This document shows positions 53,765 through 64,000 of a stretch of 64,000 nt of DNA, piece after piece. The number at the start of each line of letters is the position of its first letter. Positions within the stretch are counted from its first letter, which is position 1. The notes beneath the pieces are model-generated. The model saw only the letters and a program-made list of their open reading frames with translations. It ran no database searches and had not been told where the DNA came from. The DNA is from Anaspis maculata (lineage: Eukaryota; Arthropoda; Insecta; Coleoptera; Scraptiidae): the NCBI GenBank assembly GCA_949128115.1, contig OX421963.1, forward strand, positions 91,025,602 through 91,089,601, in the 5' to 3' direction. The translations under genes and the position numbers were made by a program.

Positions 53765-55295
53765 GGAAAACAATAAAGAAATAATTGTTTACTGGCTGGA
53801 AACTAGCTTGAAACGATCTGTGTAGCTTAGGTTTTGACATACTAGTTTCCCCCCTTTCGGAAATGTCGCCATCATCAACAAGAAGTGCATCAGCGTGGCT
53901 CTTTCAGAATATCTTAATTTTGGGTCATCTGACAGCAAAAGATGTAAGGAGTCATTTTGAAGCCTATGAAATTCCCTACAGTTTGGTTTTTCAATCAGTT
54001 TTCTGCGACCTATGATCTTTGAGATAGAGCTTCTGGAAGCGAGAGTCATTGTCATGAAAGCTCCATGGCCACTTGACTTGAAAAACTGAAATGTCCATGT
54101 GACAAAAAACATTTCAAAATGAGATTACTCCAGAATTCTTCGTGCTATAGTTGCGGTGATGGTCTTAAACTCTTCCTCTTGAACCGTAGATTACGACTAT
54201 TGGAAAGTCAAAAACGTCACATTAAACATATACAGGGTGTACTACGTGAATCAAATCAGAACACAGAAATTTGACATATTTCTTCGATTTAGCCTATGCG
54301 AAACTCTAAGCACTTATCAAGAGTCCAATATCAATATGCATTGCTCTGTAAGCTTCACTTGATGAACTTAAGAAGTGGTCAGCTCACAGCCTCCCTGTAA
54401 AATGTTTTGAAGGCCCTCTGAAATCATCAAAATTTACAGTAGCAAGAAATGTATGTAACAGTATATTATATACCAAGGAACCAAAGTGAATTTTTCATCC
54501 CTTGGGTGAAGTTTGTTGCTCGAGGGCCCTTTGGGTCAAATCCCCAAATTAAAAATTCACTTTGGTCCCTTGGTATACCTATAATATACTGTTATATACA
54601 TTCTTTGGTACCGTGAATTTTTAATATTTTGATGATTTCAGGGGGCCTTCAAAACATTTTACAGTAAAGCTGTGAGCTGACCACTTCTTTAGTGTATCAA
54701 GTGAAGCTTATAGAGCAAATCCATATTGGTATTGGACTCGTGTTAGGTGCTTCGAGTGTCGCATAGGCTAAATCGAAGAAATATGCAAAATTTCTCTGAT
54801 CTGATTTGATTCCCTCAGTACACCCTGTATATGTACAATGTGACGTTTTTGACTTTTCTATATTCGTAATCAACGGTTCAAGAGAAAGAGTTTAAGACCA
54901 TCACCGCAACTATAGCATAAAGGATTCTCGAGAAATCTCATTTTGAAATTTTTTTATCACATCGACATTTTAGTTTTTCGAGTCAAGTGGCCATGGAGCT
55001 TTTACGACAATGCCTCTCGCTTCCAGAAGCTCTATCTCAAAAACCATAGGTCGCAGAATGGTCATTTAAAAACTATTCCGTAGGGAATTTCATTGGTTTA
55101 AAAATGACCTCTCACATTTTTTTCTGTCAGATGGCCCAAAATCAAGATATTCGGCAAAAACCACGCTGGTGCACTTCTTGTTGATGATGGCGACATGACG
55201 CCGACATTTCCGAAAGGGGGGAAATTGGTATGTCAAAACCTAAGCCACACAGATCGTTTTAAGCTAGTTTCCAGCCAGGAAACAATCATTTCCCT
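53765..55295. mobile_element. 1.5-kb palindromic foldback element
   Basis: The left arm (53,765-54,507) and right arm (54,546-55,295) are inverted copies over about 740 bp each, around a ~40-bp loop. Matching landmarks are CTGGCTGGAAACTAGCTT at the outer ends, GACATACTAGTTTCCCCCC / GGGGGGAAATTGGTATGTC, and AAAAATTCACTTTGG at the centre. Arms differ by scattered substitutions and small indels. No protein frame. It sits between the 670-bp direct repeats, possibly as part of one composite element. Confidence 0.85.
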
Positions 55296-55298
55296 ATT

Positions 55299-55964
55299 GA
55301 GAGGGGGATGTTTACCTGCTTGTATGAATCTGCCTTATCAAGTTTACTAACCTTTTCCCATTTGGTGAAGGAACAAGAAAATTATGTTATCATGTTTTTC
55401 ATGATTTTTCAACGTGTTTCTTCACTGTTCCTGCTTATGTTGCAATTCTGTGAAGGGTGACATTCTTTAGACACTCTGTTGTGTAAGAAGTCTTATCCAC
55501 TATTGGTTTGCCTAGCGCAACGAAGCGTTTATGGAATATTTTTTTAGAATTGCAAGATTTGCCCCGCTGTTCAGTACGGTGGGCGGTTCTGTCGGCATCA
55601 ATGCGAAGTGACAAAAAAGTGTGCTTTTGTTTGTGATGTGGAAAATTGATTGCTTAGCGTAAAGTTCTCTCCAAATCGTGAAAGAGCGAGTTTCTTTTTG
55701 TTGTTATGTGGATCATTTGCAAACTAAACAAACGTTTCAAGAGAAACGAGGATTTGGAAAATGCATGACTGAAGTGACTTCTCTGTTATTTCATCATGAG
55801 TCATTACACTCGACTTTTGTTCTGATCAGTTGGGAAGCGATTTCAGCACTCAATCGGGCAATGCGCAGGGGTTTCATTGACGTGTTCTTCCCATGTGTGC
55901 ATCTCAGTGAATACTTCACTTTTCCTTTGCGATTGAATTGACAGTTTGACATGTTGTACGATAG
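55299..55964 (+). repeat. ~670-bp direct repeat, right copy
   Basis: Same family as 52,767-53,437 with substitutions and small deletions (for example, a short insertion near 53,281 is absent here). Confidence 0.85.
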
Positions 55965-55969
55965 GGTTT

Positions 55970-56520
55970 CTGTTTTGAGGGGGACATCTAGGACATATCT
56001 TGTCAAATTTTTATCTTCAACTTCTTCGCCCCCCCTCCCCTCAAGCCACTTTTAAATTTAAAAAAAGCATTACATATTTTCTAATACATCAAATTGGAGG
56101 CAATAAAAATTCTTTTTTCGCCAAACATTTTTTTTTTCAAACTACTCCTCAACCTTTGTGAAAATCCTTTTTTTGTTGATGGGAGGACAATTTTCACCTA
56201 TGAACTCCCGATTCTTAACAAACAGACTTTCCAGTGAAAAAAAAGGTCGATTTTCATTCCACTGGGGTCATCTAAGACACGTATGGCTCAATTTTCATCT
56301 TCAACCTCTTTGCTCCCACCCTACCCTACTTCATAAGAGTGGCTTGAAAAAAATAGAAATGTTTGACAGGAAAAGAATTCCATTGCCTTCAATTTGATGT
56401 ATCACAAGATGGGTAATGTATTTGAAATTTTAAAGTAGGGTAGAGTGGGGGTGGAAAGATTCAAGGTGAACATTCGGCAATATGTGTCCCAGATGTCCCC
56501 CTCGAAACAAAAATCAATCT
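55970..56520. repeat. Inverted-repeat cluster (GGGGACATCTAGGACA type)
   Basis: GGGGACATCTAGGACA-like sequence near 55,979 and GGGGTCATCTAAGACACG near 56,264 are answered by an inverted copy ending GTGTCCCAGATGTCCCC near 56,504. AATACATCAAATTGGAGGCA (56,080) is inverted at about 56,380. Probably nested copies of one small foldback element. Confidence 0.6.
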
Positions 56521-56524
56521 ATTT

Positions 56525-57300
56525 CGGCATTTTTGTGTGAAAAATTTCGACGGCGAGAAATAAGGGGTGACAACTTTTCCAATGAACACTTGTATGATGT
56601 TGTGTGCTAAATAAAGCTTATCAAGAATGTTACCGTCTTCCAATACCTTCACCTCAGTTTGTATTCAATGAATGCCTTCATAGGCACTCACGTAGGGCTA
56701 ACACACAGCTTTCAACGTCCTACGTGACATGGTGGAGCGTCCAAAGTCCCGCCCTATTCCTTCAAGGAATAGGCGATTTTAGGTTTACATCATTTTCAAG
56801 CCAAGCGAGTGCGATGTTCATTTTTATACTAGAGGAAATGTAAGCAAAGTGGAAACGATATGTTGGAATGTCATAAAGCGCGATGATGCGAGAATGTCGT
56901 GATATACGCCGCAAATTAGAACACGAAAGACCGTAAATTCAAGATTTCAATATGATTGTGTACAACCAAACCTACCCTATCAATAATAAAACGCGTAAGT
57001 CTGGTGATGGACTCAAGATTGCCACTATAGAAAATTTTTGCCAATAAACGAAACAAAACGATTTTACAATAATTTTGGAGACGTTCAAAACTCTGAACTA
57101 CGCAAAAACGACAAGTGCCGTATCATTTCTTCGTGAATCACAGCCAAATATTACGATTCCGGTATTTATCTGTTTGTCTTGACAACTTCTCCAACCCTGG
57201 GAGACATTATTTCCCTTCAATCTTATCCAACTTGATTTCCATTTGCTTAGTTTAATAAACAAAACCAAAATTCTCAACTGAAACAACAAAAAATGAAAAC
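56525..57300. other. Unassigned sequence left of exon 22
   Basis: No exon, frame or repeat recognised. Confidence 0.35.
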
Positions 57301-57453
57301 TGAATTTATTCACTGTCCTTCATGAATGTTCTTATCACGAGGAAGTAGAATATAATAAGGCAACAAAAATAATATATCCAAGGCTCCAACGGCTTTGACT
57401 GAAGAACAAAATGTTTATCATACGTCTCTCGCGATTGATGCTCAACGCGCTTC

Positions 57454-57635
57454 TTAGTTCTTGTTCGATTTTCTGTGCCTCACAAGAATGTGCCTCTTCA
57501 AATTGTCTTTTCTGCTGCTGACGTAAATGCATTCGGAACACTTGAAATCCTTCTCGCATTGATTATTGACGTGGTTGTACAAAAAAGACTCGTATCTGTA
57601 CCCTTTTCCGCACTTTTGACAGACGTACGGTCGTG
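57454..57635 (-). CDS. lola: lola-type alternative 3' terminal exon 22 (finger pair)
   Basis: Sixty residues beginning A-RPYVCQKC after TTTCCAG. Finger 1 C6, C9, H22, C27 (RYESFLYNHVNNQC); linker CEKDFKC, two residues shorter than in exon 19; finger 2 C33, C36, H49, H54 (SSRKDNLKRHILVRH). The tail is RKSNKN. AATAAA at 57305-57310 on the complement is 144 bp downstream. It is separated from exon 21 by a LINE and a large palindromic repeat. Confidence 0.9.
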
Positions 57636-57639
57636 CTGG

Positions 57640-59040
57640 AAACGGAAACAGAAACAGATCAGAAAATCAGAGCATGAACTTCCAAATAAAACATTCGAGC
57701 AATAAAGAGAGCAAGTAAAATTTTTTGGGAATATTCGAGTTTATATAACAAGTGACTTGGTAATGTCGGCTTTTCCTATCTCATGTTAATACGAGTTATT
57801 TTCGACTTTACTTTTCTTTCTCGTTACGGTCAGTCGTTCTCTGAGGCAGACCCGCATTTAGTGCGTTAAATTGTACAGCTAAGGACTGGGTGATTGGAAT
57901 CAGGGTAATAGACGCGCAAAAAAAAGCGAAACCAGGTGCCGTACTGCGAAATATTTAGATAAACACACCAGCTTGACGTCAGGAACGTATGAAACAGATG
58001 CTCTCGCTTTACAAAGAACGTGGTAACATAGCACCATGAACTAAGAATCAAAGCAACAATCACCAAAAAAAAAAAAAGGAATAATCAATAGGTGGTTTCC
58101 GTCGACAGGACGGACTAGACTCGAGCCATCTGGAAAGATGCTCGCTGGTCAAACTTTACTAGTCCGGACTCTGGTCACCGAAACAGCGCAAGGCGATAGT
58201 GATAAGTGCGGCAATTGCGGTAATCAGAGAAATGAAAAGCGCGAGAAAGTTTTTCACTCAGAACCTAAGAGAGCCAAGTCATTCCAAGCCATCCGACACA
58301 TATTCCAAATTGAGTGAAACCGGTGCTGAGACCTTTCAAGTTCATTTTGGCATTTTTCCGACTCCTACTGCCTATGCGCGACCGAACACGCCTGGCGCGT
58401 CGTCAGCATCACGCATTGTTTAATTCGTAAAAGTTCAATATGGCGGGCCAAGATGGCGGACGTTTGTTTCAATCTTCTTGGTGCTCATCAACTCAAACAC
58501 ATACTCTGATGAAATTATTCCAAAAATCCAAGATCTATACGATCATTCGATCAATTAATAGCAATTTACCAGAGGAACTCTATCAATTACGAATTAGCTA
58601 CGCTGTCAGCAACGTAATTGGATGTGTGTTAACAATTGCTGAGCGTGAGAATTTTTCATCAAAGAAATTGAATTGTATTGTCAACTGATTTAGCTTAACC
58701 AAGCGATGACATGAATCATCAGACTGTAAGATCCACCGAGAGCAAAAAAACTCATGTGTATCATTCTTTAATTGAGTAAAATGAAGCTCCTTGTGGTTTG
58801 GATTGTTTTTATGTGTGAAATAGGTAAACTTTGTCCTATCGTATATCGACTCTGGTTGTAAATTGCAGAACGGGTTGAATCATTTAGCAGGTAACAAAAG
58901 GGTTGAGGTACAATGTAGGAAAATCATGAGTCTTGATCACTACAATCTTAATTTGCTTTATCAATAAACAAAAATTGCTGAATTCTTTTCAAGCCGAAAA
59001 ATAGAAAAAAATTGTATGAATAAATGACTAAAATTTTGAA
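57640..59040. other. Intron between exons 23 and 22
   Basis: No transposon or exon recognised. The first 60 bp next to the exon 22 acceptor are shared with exons 21, 23 and 24. Confidence 0.4.
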
Positions 59041-59102
59041 AAACTATTTATTTCGCGGTTTCCTACGCAGAACATGCTTTCGCTTTTCTTTATCTATTAT
59101 TT

Positions 59103-59302
59103 TCAACACCATTCAGGCATCTTGTTAATTTTTTTGTGCTTCAAAAAGATGTGTATCTTCAAATTGTTCTTCTTGCTGGTCACGTACGGGCACTCGAAAC
59201 ACTCGAATTGCTTGGGAACATCGCATTGCGTACAGATGTGGTTGTACAGAAAGCTCGCGTACTTGTATTCTTTCCCGCACTTTTCACAGACGTACGGTCG
59301 TG
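59103..59302 (-). CDS. lola: lola-type alternative 3' terminal exon 23 (finger pair)
   Basis: Sixty-six residues beginning A-RPYVCEKC after GTTTTCAG. Finger 1 C6, C9, H22, C27 (KYASFLYNHICTQC); linker CDVPKQFEC; finger 2 C35, C38, H51, H56 (TSKKNNLKIHIFLKH). The tail INKMPEWC adds a terminal cysteine. AATAAA at 59047-59052 on the complement is 50 bp past the stop. The first 50 bp of upstream intron (runs of GAAAC-AGAAAC on the plus strand) resemble those of exons 21, 22 and 24. Confidence 0.9.
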
Positions 59303-59574
59303 CTGAAAACAGAAACGGATTAGAAAGTCAGAAAGTAAGCTTGGAAAGGAAACATTCGGGCGACAAAAGGCATCTGAAAGTTGACGTATTCGCGCTCAAT
59401 TGCTGAACATAATGAAAAATCATACTCTAATCACCTCTTACATTCCTATTTCGGTTCATTATGTTCAGCAATTCAGCGTGAATACTCAACTGAGCTTGTT
59501 ACCAGATTTTTCAGTCCTCTTTGAATGAAATCATATTTATTGAAAACAATTCCATCCCAATGCTGTAAAAAGCC

Positions 59575-60860
59575 CCTACCTGCAATGACTATCAGTTTAC
59601 TATGCCAACGTGTCAACCGCTGTGCTACGAAGATGAGAGCAGCCGTCTCCAAATACACCTATATGAAGATACGTTGAGGTATCAGGGAGGGGAAAATAGT
59701 TCATCTATCAAATTTGTGATTATCCTAATCAATTCTTCTATTAGAATTGGCCTTAGTTGCAATTGAAAGTTCATCAATAACCCTCTAGGTTCATCCTCGC
59801 AAATGAAGCATCAATTTTTAATAACGAAGCCACGAGAAAATATGATGATTCACAAACAAGAAGCGAAATTTTGTTCAAACAAAGAACAGAATGACGCAAA
59901 CTAACGCAAGGACAACTGTAGAATTTCTAAAGCCAAATTGGATATAAATCTGATTTATGACACGAGAAACATAAGAATAACTGGAATCCAGATGTCAAAG
60001 AAATTACACGAACCAGGTCAAGTAGATTCCCTGTAATACTGGAAACGAAGATGAACCTGAGTTATAGTATAACATACAACAAAATGACGCACGCGGTGTA
60101 ATTATGGGACGAGAAATTCTCTATCCTCCCCTGTAGAGGATAGAACTCCCCTGTAGAGCAAATTCGAAGAAAATCCTGAACTAAAGCGCGATCAATCTCA
60201 AGTCGAAATTGTTAATTGAGCTCGTTCGCTGGATCATAGAAGATGTGAAATAGATAAGGCACGTCCCATGCCACACAAAGGAGACAAAGTAGTACAGTTT
60301 TGTATATGCACAGAAGCGTCCTATCCGGAGACCGATAACTAGACAGTAGAGTAACGAACAGCAATACCCAACAAGTAGTGCCAGAACCCTGGTGGTAGAA
60401 GAAAGAGTGAAGTGAAAATTTGAAGATGTTCCCCACAATTCCACGCACTCACTTTTGATATGTTCGCTTACTTAACTTGCAAGCTAGCATAATTAATTCA
60501 CTCCTTTTGTATTTTTTTCTTCCTTGTTATATTCAGTCGATCGATATTTTATTTATGTTTTCATTTGTTTTCCAGACAATTGAAGAATCCACGCCGCCAA
60601 AAAGCCAGGTCATTTTAGCGGAGCAATTCCTTTGATTCAAGGAGTACTAATGTCGCAAGACTTATCCCGGTTCTATAGGACAACGCAATACTCACCTATC
60701 CAACCAGTTTTTTCCTTAAATCAGGAAAAACTTTCGATGCGCATATGGGGAAGATTTGGAGTTTCAGCATCTTATTGAGCAAAGTTTATCACACTTGCAT
60801 GCAAATTTTCGGCTCATTTCAGCCTCAATTGGATGATTCCAGCAAAGAGTAGGTTACAAA
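59575..60860 (-). repeat. Dispersed repeat A-B, copy 3, split by ~1 kb
   Basis: Part B (59,575-59,690) and part A (60,680-60,860) match 906-1,040 and 765-905 in reverse. In copy 1 the parts are adjacent; here 59,690-60,680 intervenes. The intervening kilobase has no recognisable coding content. Confidence 0.6.
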
Positions 60861-60864
60861 CACC

Positions 60865-61455
60865 TTTTCCCTTATTAAACAATGAAACGCTAATCGGAGA
60901 AATAAAGAAACCTAGTATATTGTTCAGCTTGAGCACTAGAGAATTCACAAAAATGTTCAGCTCTCCTAAGCTTCTAATAAATAATCTAAGCGGAAATGTT
61001 CATTACACACTCCCCCTTTAGGAAACATGAAGTGTGAATGGAAAAGTTTGGGAAAATCAGGATTTTAATCGACACACTCTGCTGGGTCTACGATGAGCTT
61101 GTCAGCAACGAAAACACTCAAAATTGTATATTTTGCCCAAAACCGAGCTCAAACATCTTTAATACTTCAAAATCTCAGAAGCTGAACTGAGAAAAGCGAA
61201 AAATTAAAAAAGCATTTATTCAATTATGTACATTTTACAATACTCGATGTTGAATAAAGCATCGTATTCTACTCTCGTGTAATGGCCATTACTCATTCGA
61301 GTACCTGCACCCTAGTGAGTAGAAGCCGAGGTAAAAGCATACATTACAAGCTCGTTGAATAGTACAGTGGCGACCAATAAAAGTTTGAATGTCAATTTTT
61401 TTGGCAGGCGATGCTTTTTCATAAAAATACTCCACAAGAACTCTTGACACCAAAG
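60865..61455. other. Unassigned sequence left of exon 24
   Basis: No exon or repeat recognised. Confidence 0.35.
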
Positions 61456-61559
61456 CATAATTTTATTTTCAAAAAAATTGACGTCCAGTATCTATTGATC
61501 GCCACTGTATACCGATGTTTCACAGGTGTTTCCTGCCGAGCATCAACTTCTCCTTGCAA

Positions 61560-61777
61560 TCATCCCTTCAATGGATTTTCAACACTCTCTGCTTTCTTGT
61601 CTGATTTTTTGTGCTTCGCCATGAAGTGCCTCGTAAAATTGTCCTTCCTGGTGGCGACATACGGGCACTCGGAACAGATGAACCGCTTGGCGGCGATGCA
61701 ATGCATGTTGACGTGGTTGAACAGACTGTTGGCGTACTTGTAACTTTTACCGCACTTTTGGCAGACGTTCGGTCGTG
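61560..61777 (-). CDS. lola: lola-type alternative 3' terminal exon 24 (finger pair)
   Basis: Rightmost exon in the window, hence nearest to the common 5' exons. Seventy-two residues beginning A-RPNVCQKC after TTTTCAG. Finger 1 C6, C9, H22, C27 (KYANSLFNHVNMHC); linker CIAAKRFIC; finger 2 C35, C38, H51, H56 (ATRKDNFTRHFMAKH). The tail is lysine/glutamate rich (KKSDKKAESVENPLKG). AATAAA at 61462-61467 on the complement is 93 bp downstream. The 2.2 kb to the right edge contains no further exon that I can find. Confidence 0.9.
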
Positions 61778-61779
61778 CT

Positions 61780-62555
61780 GAAAATAGAAGCAGATCAGAA
61801 AACTGGAAAATAAGCTGCAAGAAGAAGCACTCTGGCAATGAAGAGTGAGTGGAAATATATCGTACAGCCTGCAGGGGCTGTTTTATCAACGCCTTGCGCT
61901 ACTTGAAATCCCTAAACTACAAAGGGGACACCTAGTGTTTCCTGAAATTTAATTCTAACCCTTCTACATCAAACAAGGTAAAAATGCTTAAAAAAGCTAT
62001 TCTAAATCTGTAAGAATTACAAATGGAGCCATTCCTACTTCAAATAAACAATTTGGTGAAACTGCTTGCTGAGTTAAGTTCTACGCCTCTGGGAAAGGTG
62101 GGTATGATTTATATTTTGTAGCTAATTTTGAACAAGTTTATATTGAAGATTTTATTTACTTTATTAAGAAACATACATTACAAAAAAGAATTATCACTGC
62201 ACCAAAAAGTACAAACAGTCCACGTCATTTTATTAAATTACGTTTTTCAAAATTTCAAAAATGTCAGCAGTAATTATAACTTGATAGGTACTTGAAAAAG
62301 TATGCGCTGGTTCGTTGAAAATATTGTTACCATTTTTCACGTCAAGGAGTTTTCCATCGGAGCAGTAGGTACAATTGTAATGAATTCCCGCGGTACCGCC
62401 AATGCTCCGGCGAGCGCATCGGGTGGGGAGGTGCACTCGCGCAGCGAGCGCGCATCTCTCCCACCACCGACCGCGTCCATATAACGGCGCACACGGCCAC
62501 CGGACGGCCAGTCTCGTGTTGGCTTCGCTCCGCAAGGAACTCAGCTAAGACAACG
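61780..62555. other. Intron right of exon 24
   Basis: AT-rich, turning GC-rich after 62,380. No exon seen. Confidence 0.4.
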
Positions 62556-62560
62556 ACTCC

Positions 62561-62889
62561 GCCTAGACGTGCTGGTGACAAACCACACAGGCTCTCCTCT
62601 CCATAGCGCCTAGACGTGCTGGTGACAAACCACACAGGCTCTCCTCTCCATAGCGCCTAGACGTGCTGGTGACAAACCACACAGGCTCTCCTCTCCATAG
62701 CGCCTAGACGTGCTGGTGACAAACCACACGGGCTCTCCTCTCCATAGCGCCTAGACGTGCTGGTGACGAACCGCACAGGCTCTCCTTTCCATAGCGCCTA
62801 GACGTGCTGGTGACGAACCGCACAGGCTCTCCTCTCTATAGCGCCTAGACGTGCTGGTGACGAACCGCACAGGCTCTCCTCTTCTCCCG
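62561..62889 (+). repeat. 47-bp minisatellite, seven copies
   Basis: Unit GCCTAGACGTGCTGGTGACA, then AACCACACAGGCTCTCCTCT, then CCATAGC; starts at 62,561 and every 47 bp to 62,843. Copies are nearly identical. Confidence 0.95.
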
Positions 62890-63120
62890 ATTCGCCCAAC
62901 GTGTCTGGTGTCAAACCACACGGGCTCTCCTCCGACTGACCCAACGTGCCTGGTGCATAACCACACGGGTCTTTCCTCTCGATTCGCCCAACGTGCTTGG
63001 TGTCAAACCGCACGGGCTCTCCTCCGACTGACCCAACGTGCCTGGTGCATAACCACACGGGTCTTTCCTCCCGATTCGCCCAACGTATCTGGTGTCAAAC
63101 CACACGGGCTCTCCTCCATA
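62889..63120 (+). repeat. 92-bp minisatellite, about 2.5 copies
   Basis: GATTCGCCCAACG recurs at 62,889, 62,981 and 63,073. Each unit is a dimer of ~46-bp halves related to the adjoining 47-bp unit (both contain CTGGTG and ACCACACGGG). Confidence 0.9.
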
Positions 63121-64000
63121 CGCACACGTCCAAGCGCGCCAAGCCTACACAGACTCGTGCAACGTTTTCGCTAACAAATCTCTTTGTCCTCGTGCCATCA
63201 TCTACGACCCCCGACTCTCGAGCAGGAATCTACGATCGCCCCCCCTTTTATTTTTCAAATAAAAGAATCTACAGACCCTCGTCTTTTCATTTTCCACGTT
63301 TTCAACAAAACGTGGTGGCGCCTGAGCACCTAACCGACCCCCTACCTTCGACTAAGTCGAGGAGAGTGCACGCTACCCAAGCAGTATCGTCACACAATAT
63401 TTTGAATTTATTCCAGAACTACTCAATTCGTGCTTATTTCTATATCTAAAAATTGAAAAAAAGGGCAAAATCGTAAGTAATACTTGTGTATTTAGCATCG
63501 TTCGTAACTTGGGTGAAATAACCAATTATAATTATTATATTTTGAATGAAACTAAATTGCGGGCTGGGATATAATCGATGAATTGTTACTGGCCCCCTCG
63601 GGGGCCACCCTTCCGAACCATCCGCCGAGCGGACATCGTCCGCAAGCGAGGCCTCAGGTCTCACCGCCACAATAAAGAGCGTGTTTCTGCCAGAGCCTGA
63701 AAGGCCCGCCCTTCGGCCTGGCCGCGCCTCTTTCGCCCTTGGCATCAGAATTTTACCAAATAAAGGCTATGATTACAAAAGATTCTGGAATACTCGGTTC
63801 GAATTAACTAGAAGAAAAAATATCCCAAATATGTCATCTTTTGATTTGACGGTAGCAATCGACTTTCTATCTACATTAGATGGTACAGAGAGTAAAATTT
63901 TACAATTAATTGCGCAATTTACATTCGTAACTCCATGCTCAATGACGATAATGGAAGGGAGAATTTGGTTTACTTTGTATTAAAAAGGAAAGTAAATCAT
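63121..64000. other. Unassigned right edge, with a GC-rich patch
   Basis: 63,585-63,750 is GC-rich with small palindromes (CCCCCTCGGGGG, GGCCTGGCCGCGCC). A plus-strand frame at 63,681-63,983 resembles nothing I know. No lola exon identified. Confidence 0.4.

Noticed and set aside
222..61777. 24 independent zinc-finger genes instead of alternative exons
   Set aside because: Each frame starts at a splice acceptor in the same phase, most lack a sensible ATG, none has a second coding exon, and all share one strand and family linker.

Overview
This is a eukaryotic, almost certainly insect, genomic window: AT-rich, intron-dominated and heavily invaded by repeats. Its only conserved host gene content is a series of 24 short zinc-finger exons, all on the minus strand, spread from position 222 to 61,777. 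Each has a minus-strand 3' splice site (CAG or TAG), an immediate open frame of 48-85 residues and a stop. Nineteen of the 24 have a canonical AATAAA within about 260 bp downstream. Twenty-three encode a linked pair of fingers (first finger C2HC, second C2H2 or C2HC) around the linker CG-x-x-P-x-F; one encodes a single finger. This is the architecture of the 3' end of longitudinals lacking (lola), the BTB/POZ transcription-factor gene of insects in which a common 5' part is spliced to one of many alternative zinc-finger terminal exons. All 24 exons enter in the same reading phase. The common BTB exons are not in the window and should lie beyond position 64,000. The species cannot be named from this sequence.

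Layout. 0.2-4.9 kb: six exons (1-6), with a decayed Ty1/copia fragment between exons 2 and 3. 5.2-6.6 kb: purine-rich tract, a broken LTR-retroelement integrase and an inverted arm of a satellite. 7.0-12.3 kb: about 44 copies of that ~116-bp satellite. 12.3-15.4 kb: no genes, a (GGTCA)n tract and a small inverted-repeat element. 15.4-17.0 kb: exons 7-10. 17.2-23.1 kb: a 1.1-kb dispersed repeat, a 4.4-kb degenerate AGAAATC-type array and a hairpin element. 23.7-27.4 kb: exons 11-14. 29.1-31.8 kb: a tandem array full of heat-shock-element motifs, ending at CCAAT/TATA-like sequence and a decayed Helitron-like reading frame, with a foldback element inside. 33.0 kb: exon 15, next to a near-perfect palindromic MITE. 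34-38.5 kb: further degenerate arrays. 39.2-40.8 kb: exons 16-18. 41.6-45.7 kb: second copy of the 1.1-kb repeat and a ~220-bp tandem repeat with a tRNA-derived segment. 47.0-48.4 kb: exons 19-21. 49.4-52.5 kb: an apparently intact LINE with a (TATC)n tail. 52.6-56.5 kb: a 1.5-kb palindrome between direct repeats. 57.5-61.8 kb: exons 22-24. 62.5-64 kb: GC-rich minisatellite and unassigned sequence.

Neighbouring exons resemble each other, and several share their flanking intron sequence. The array therefore grew by local tandem duplication of intron-plus-exon units, and transposable elements later spread the exons apart. The most unusual features are the exon array itself, a mosaic exon (exon 20), the heat-shock-element array beside a Helitron-like fragment, and the number of unrelated foldback and tandem-repeat families packed between the exons.
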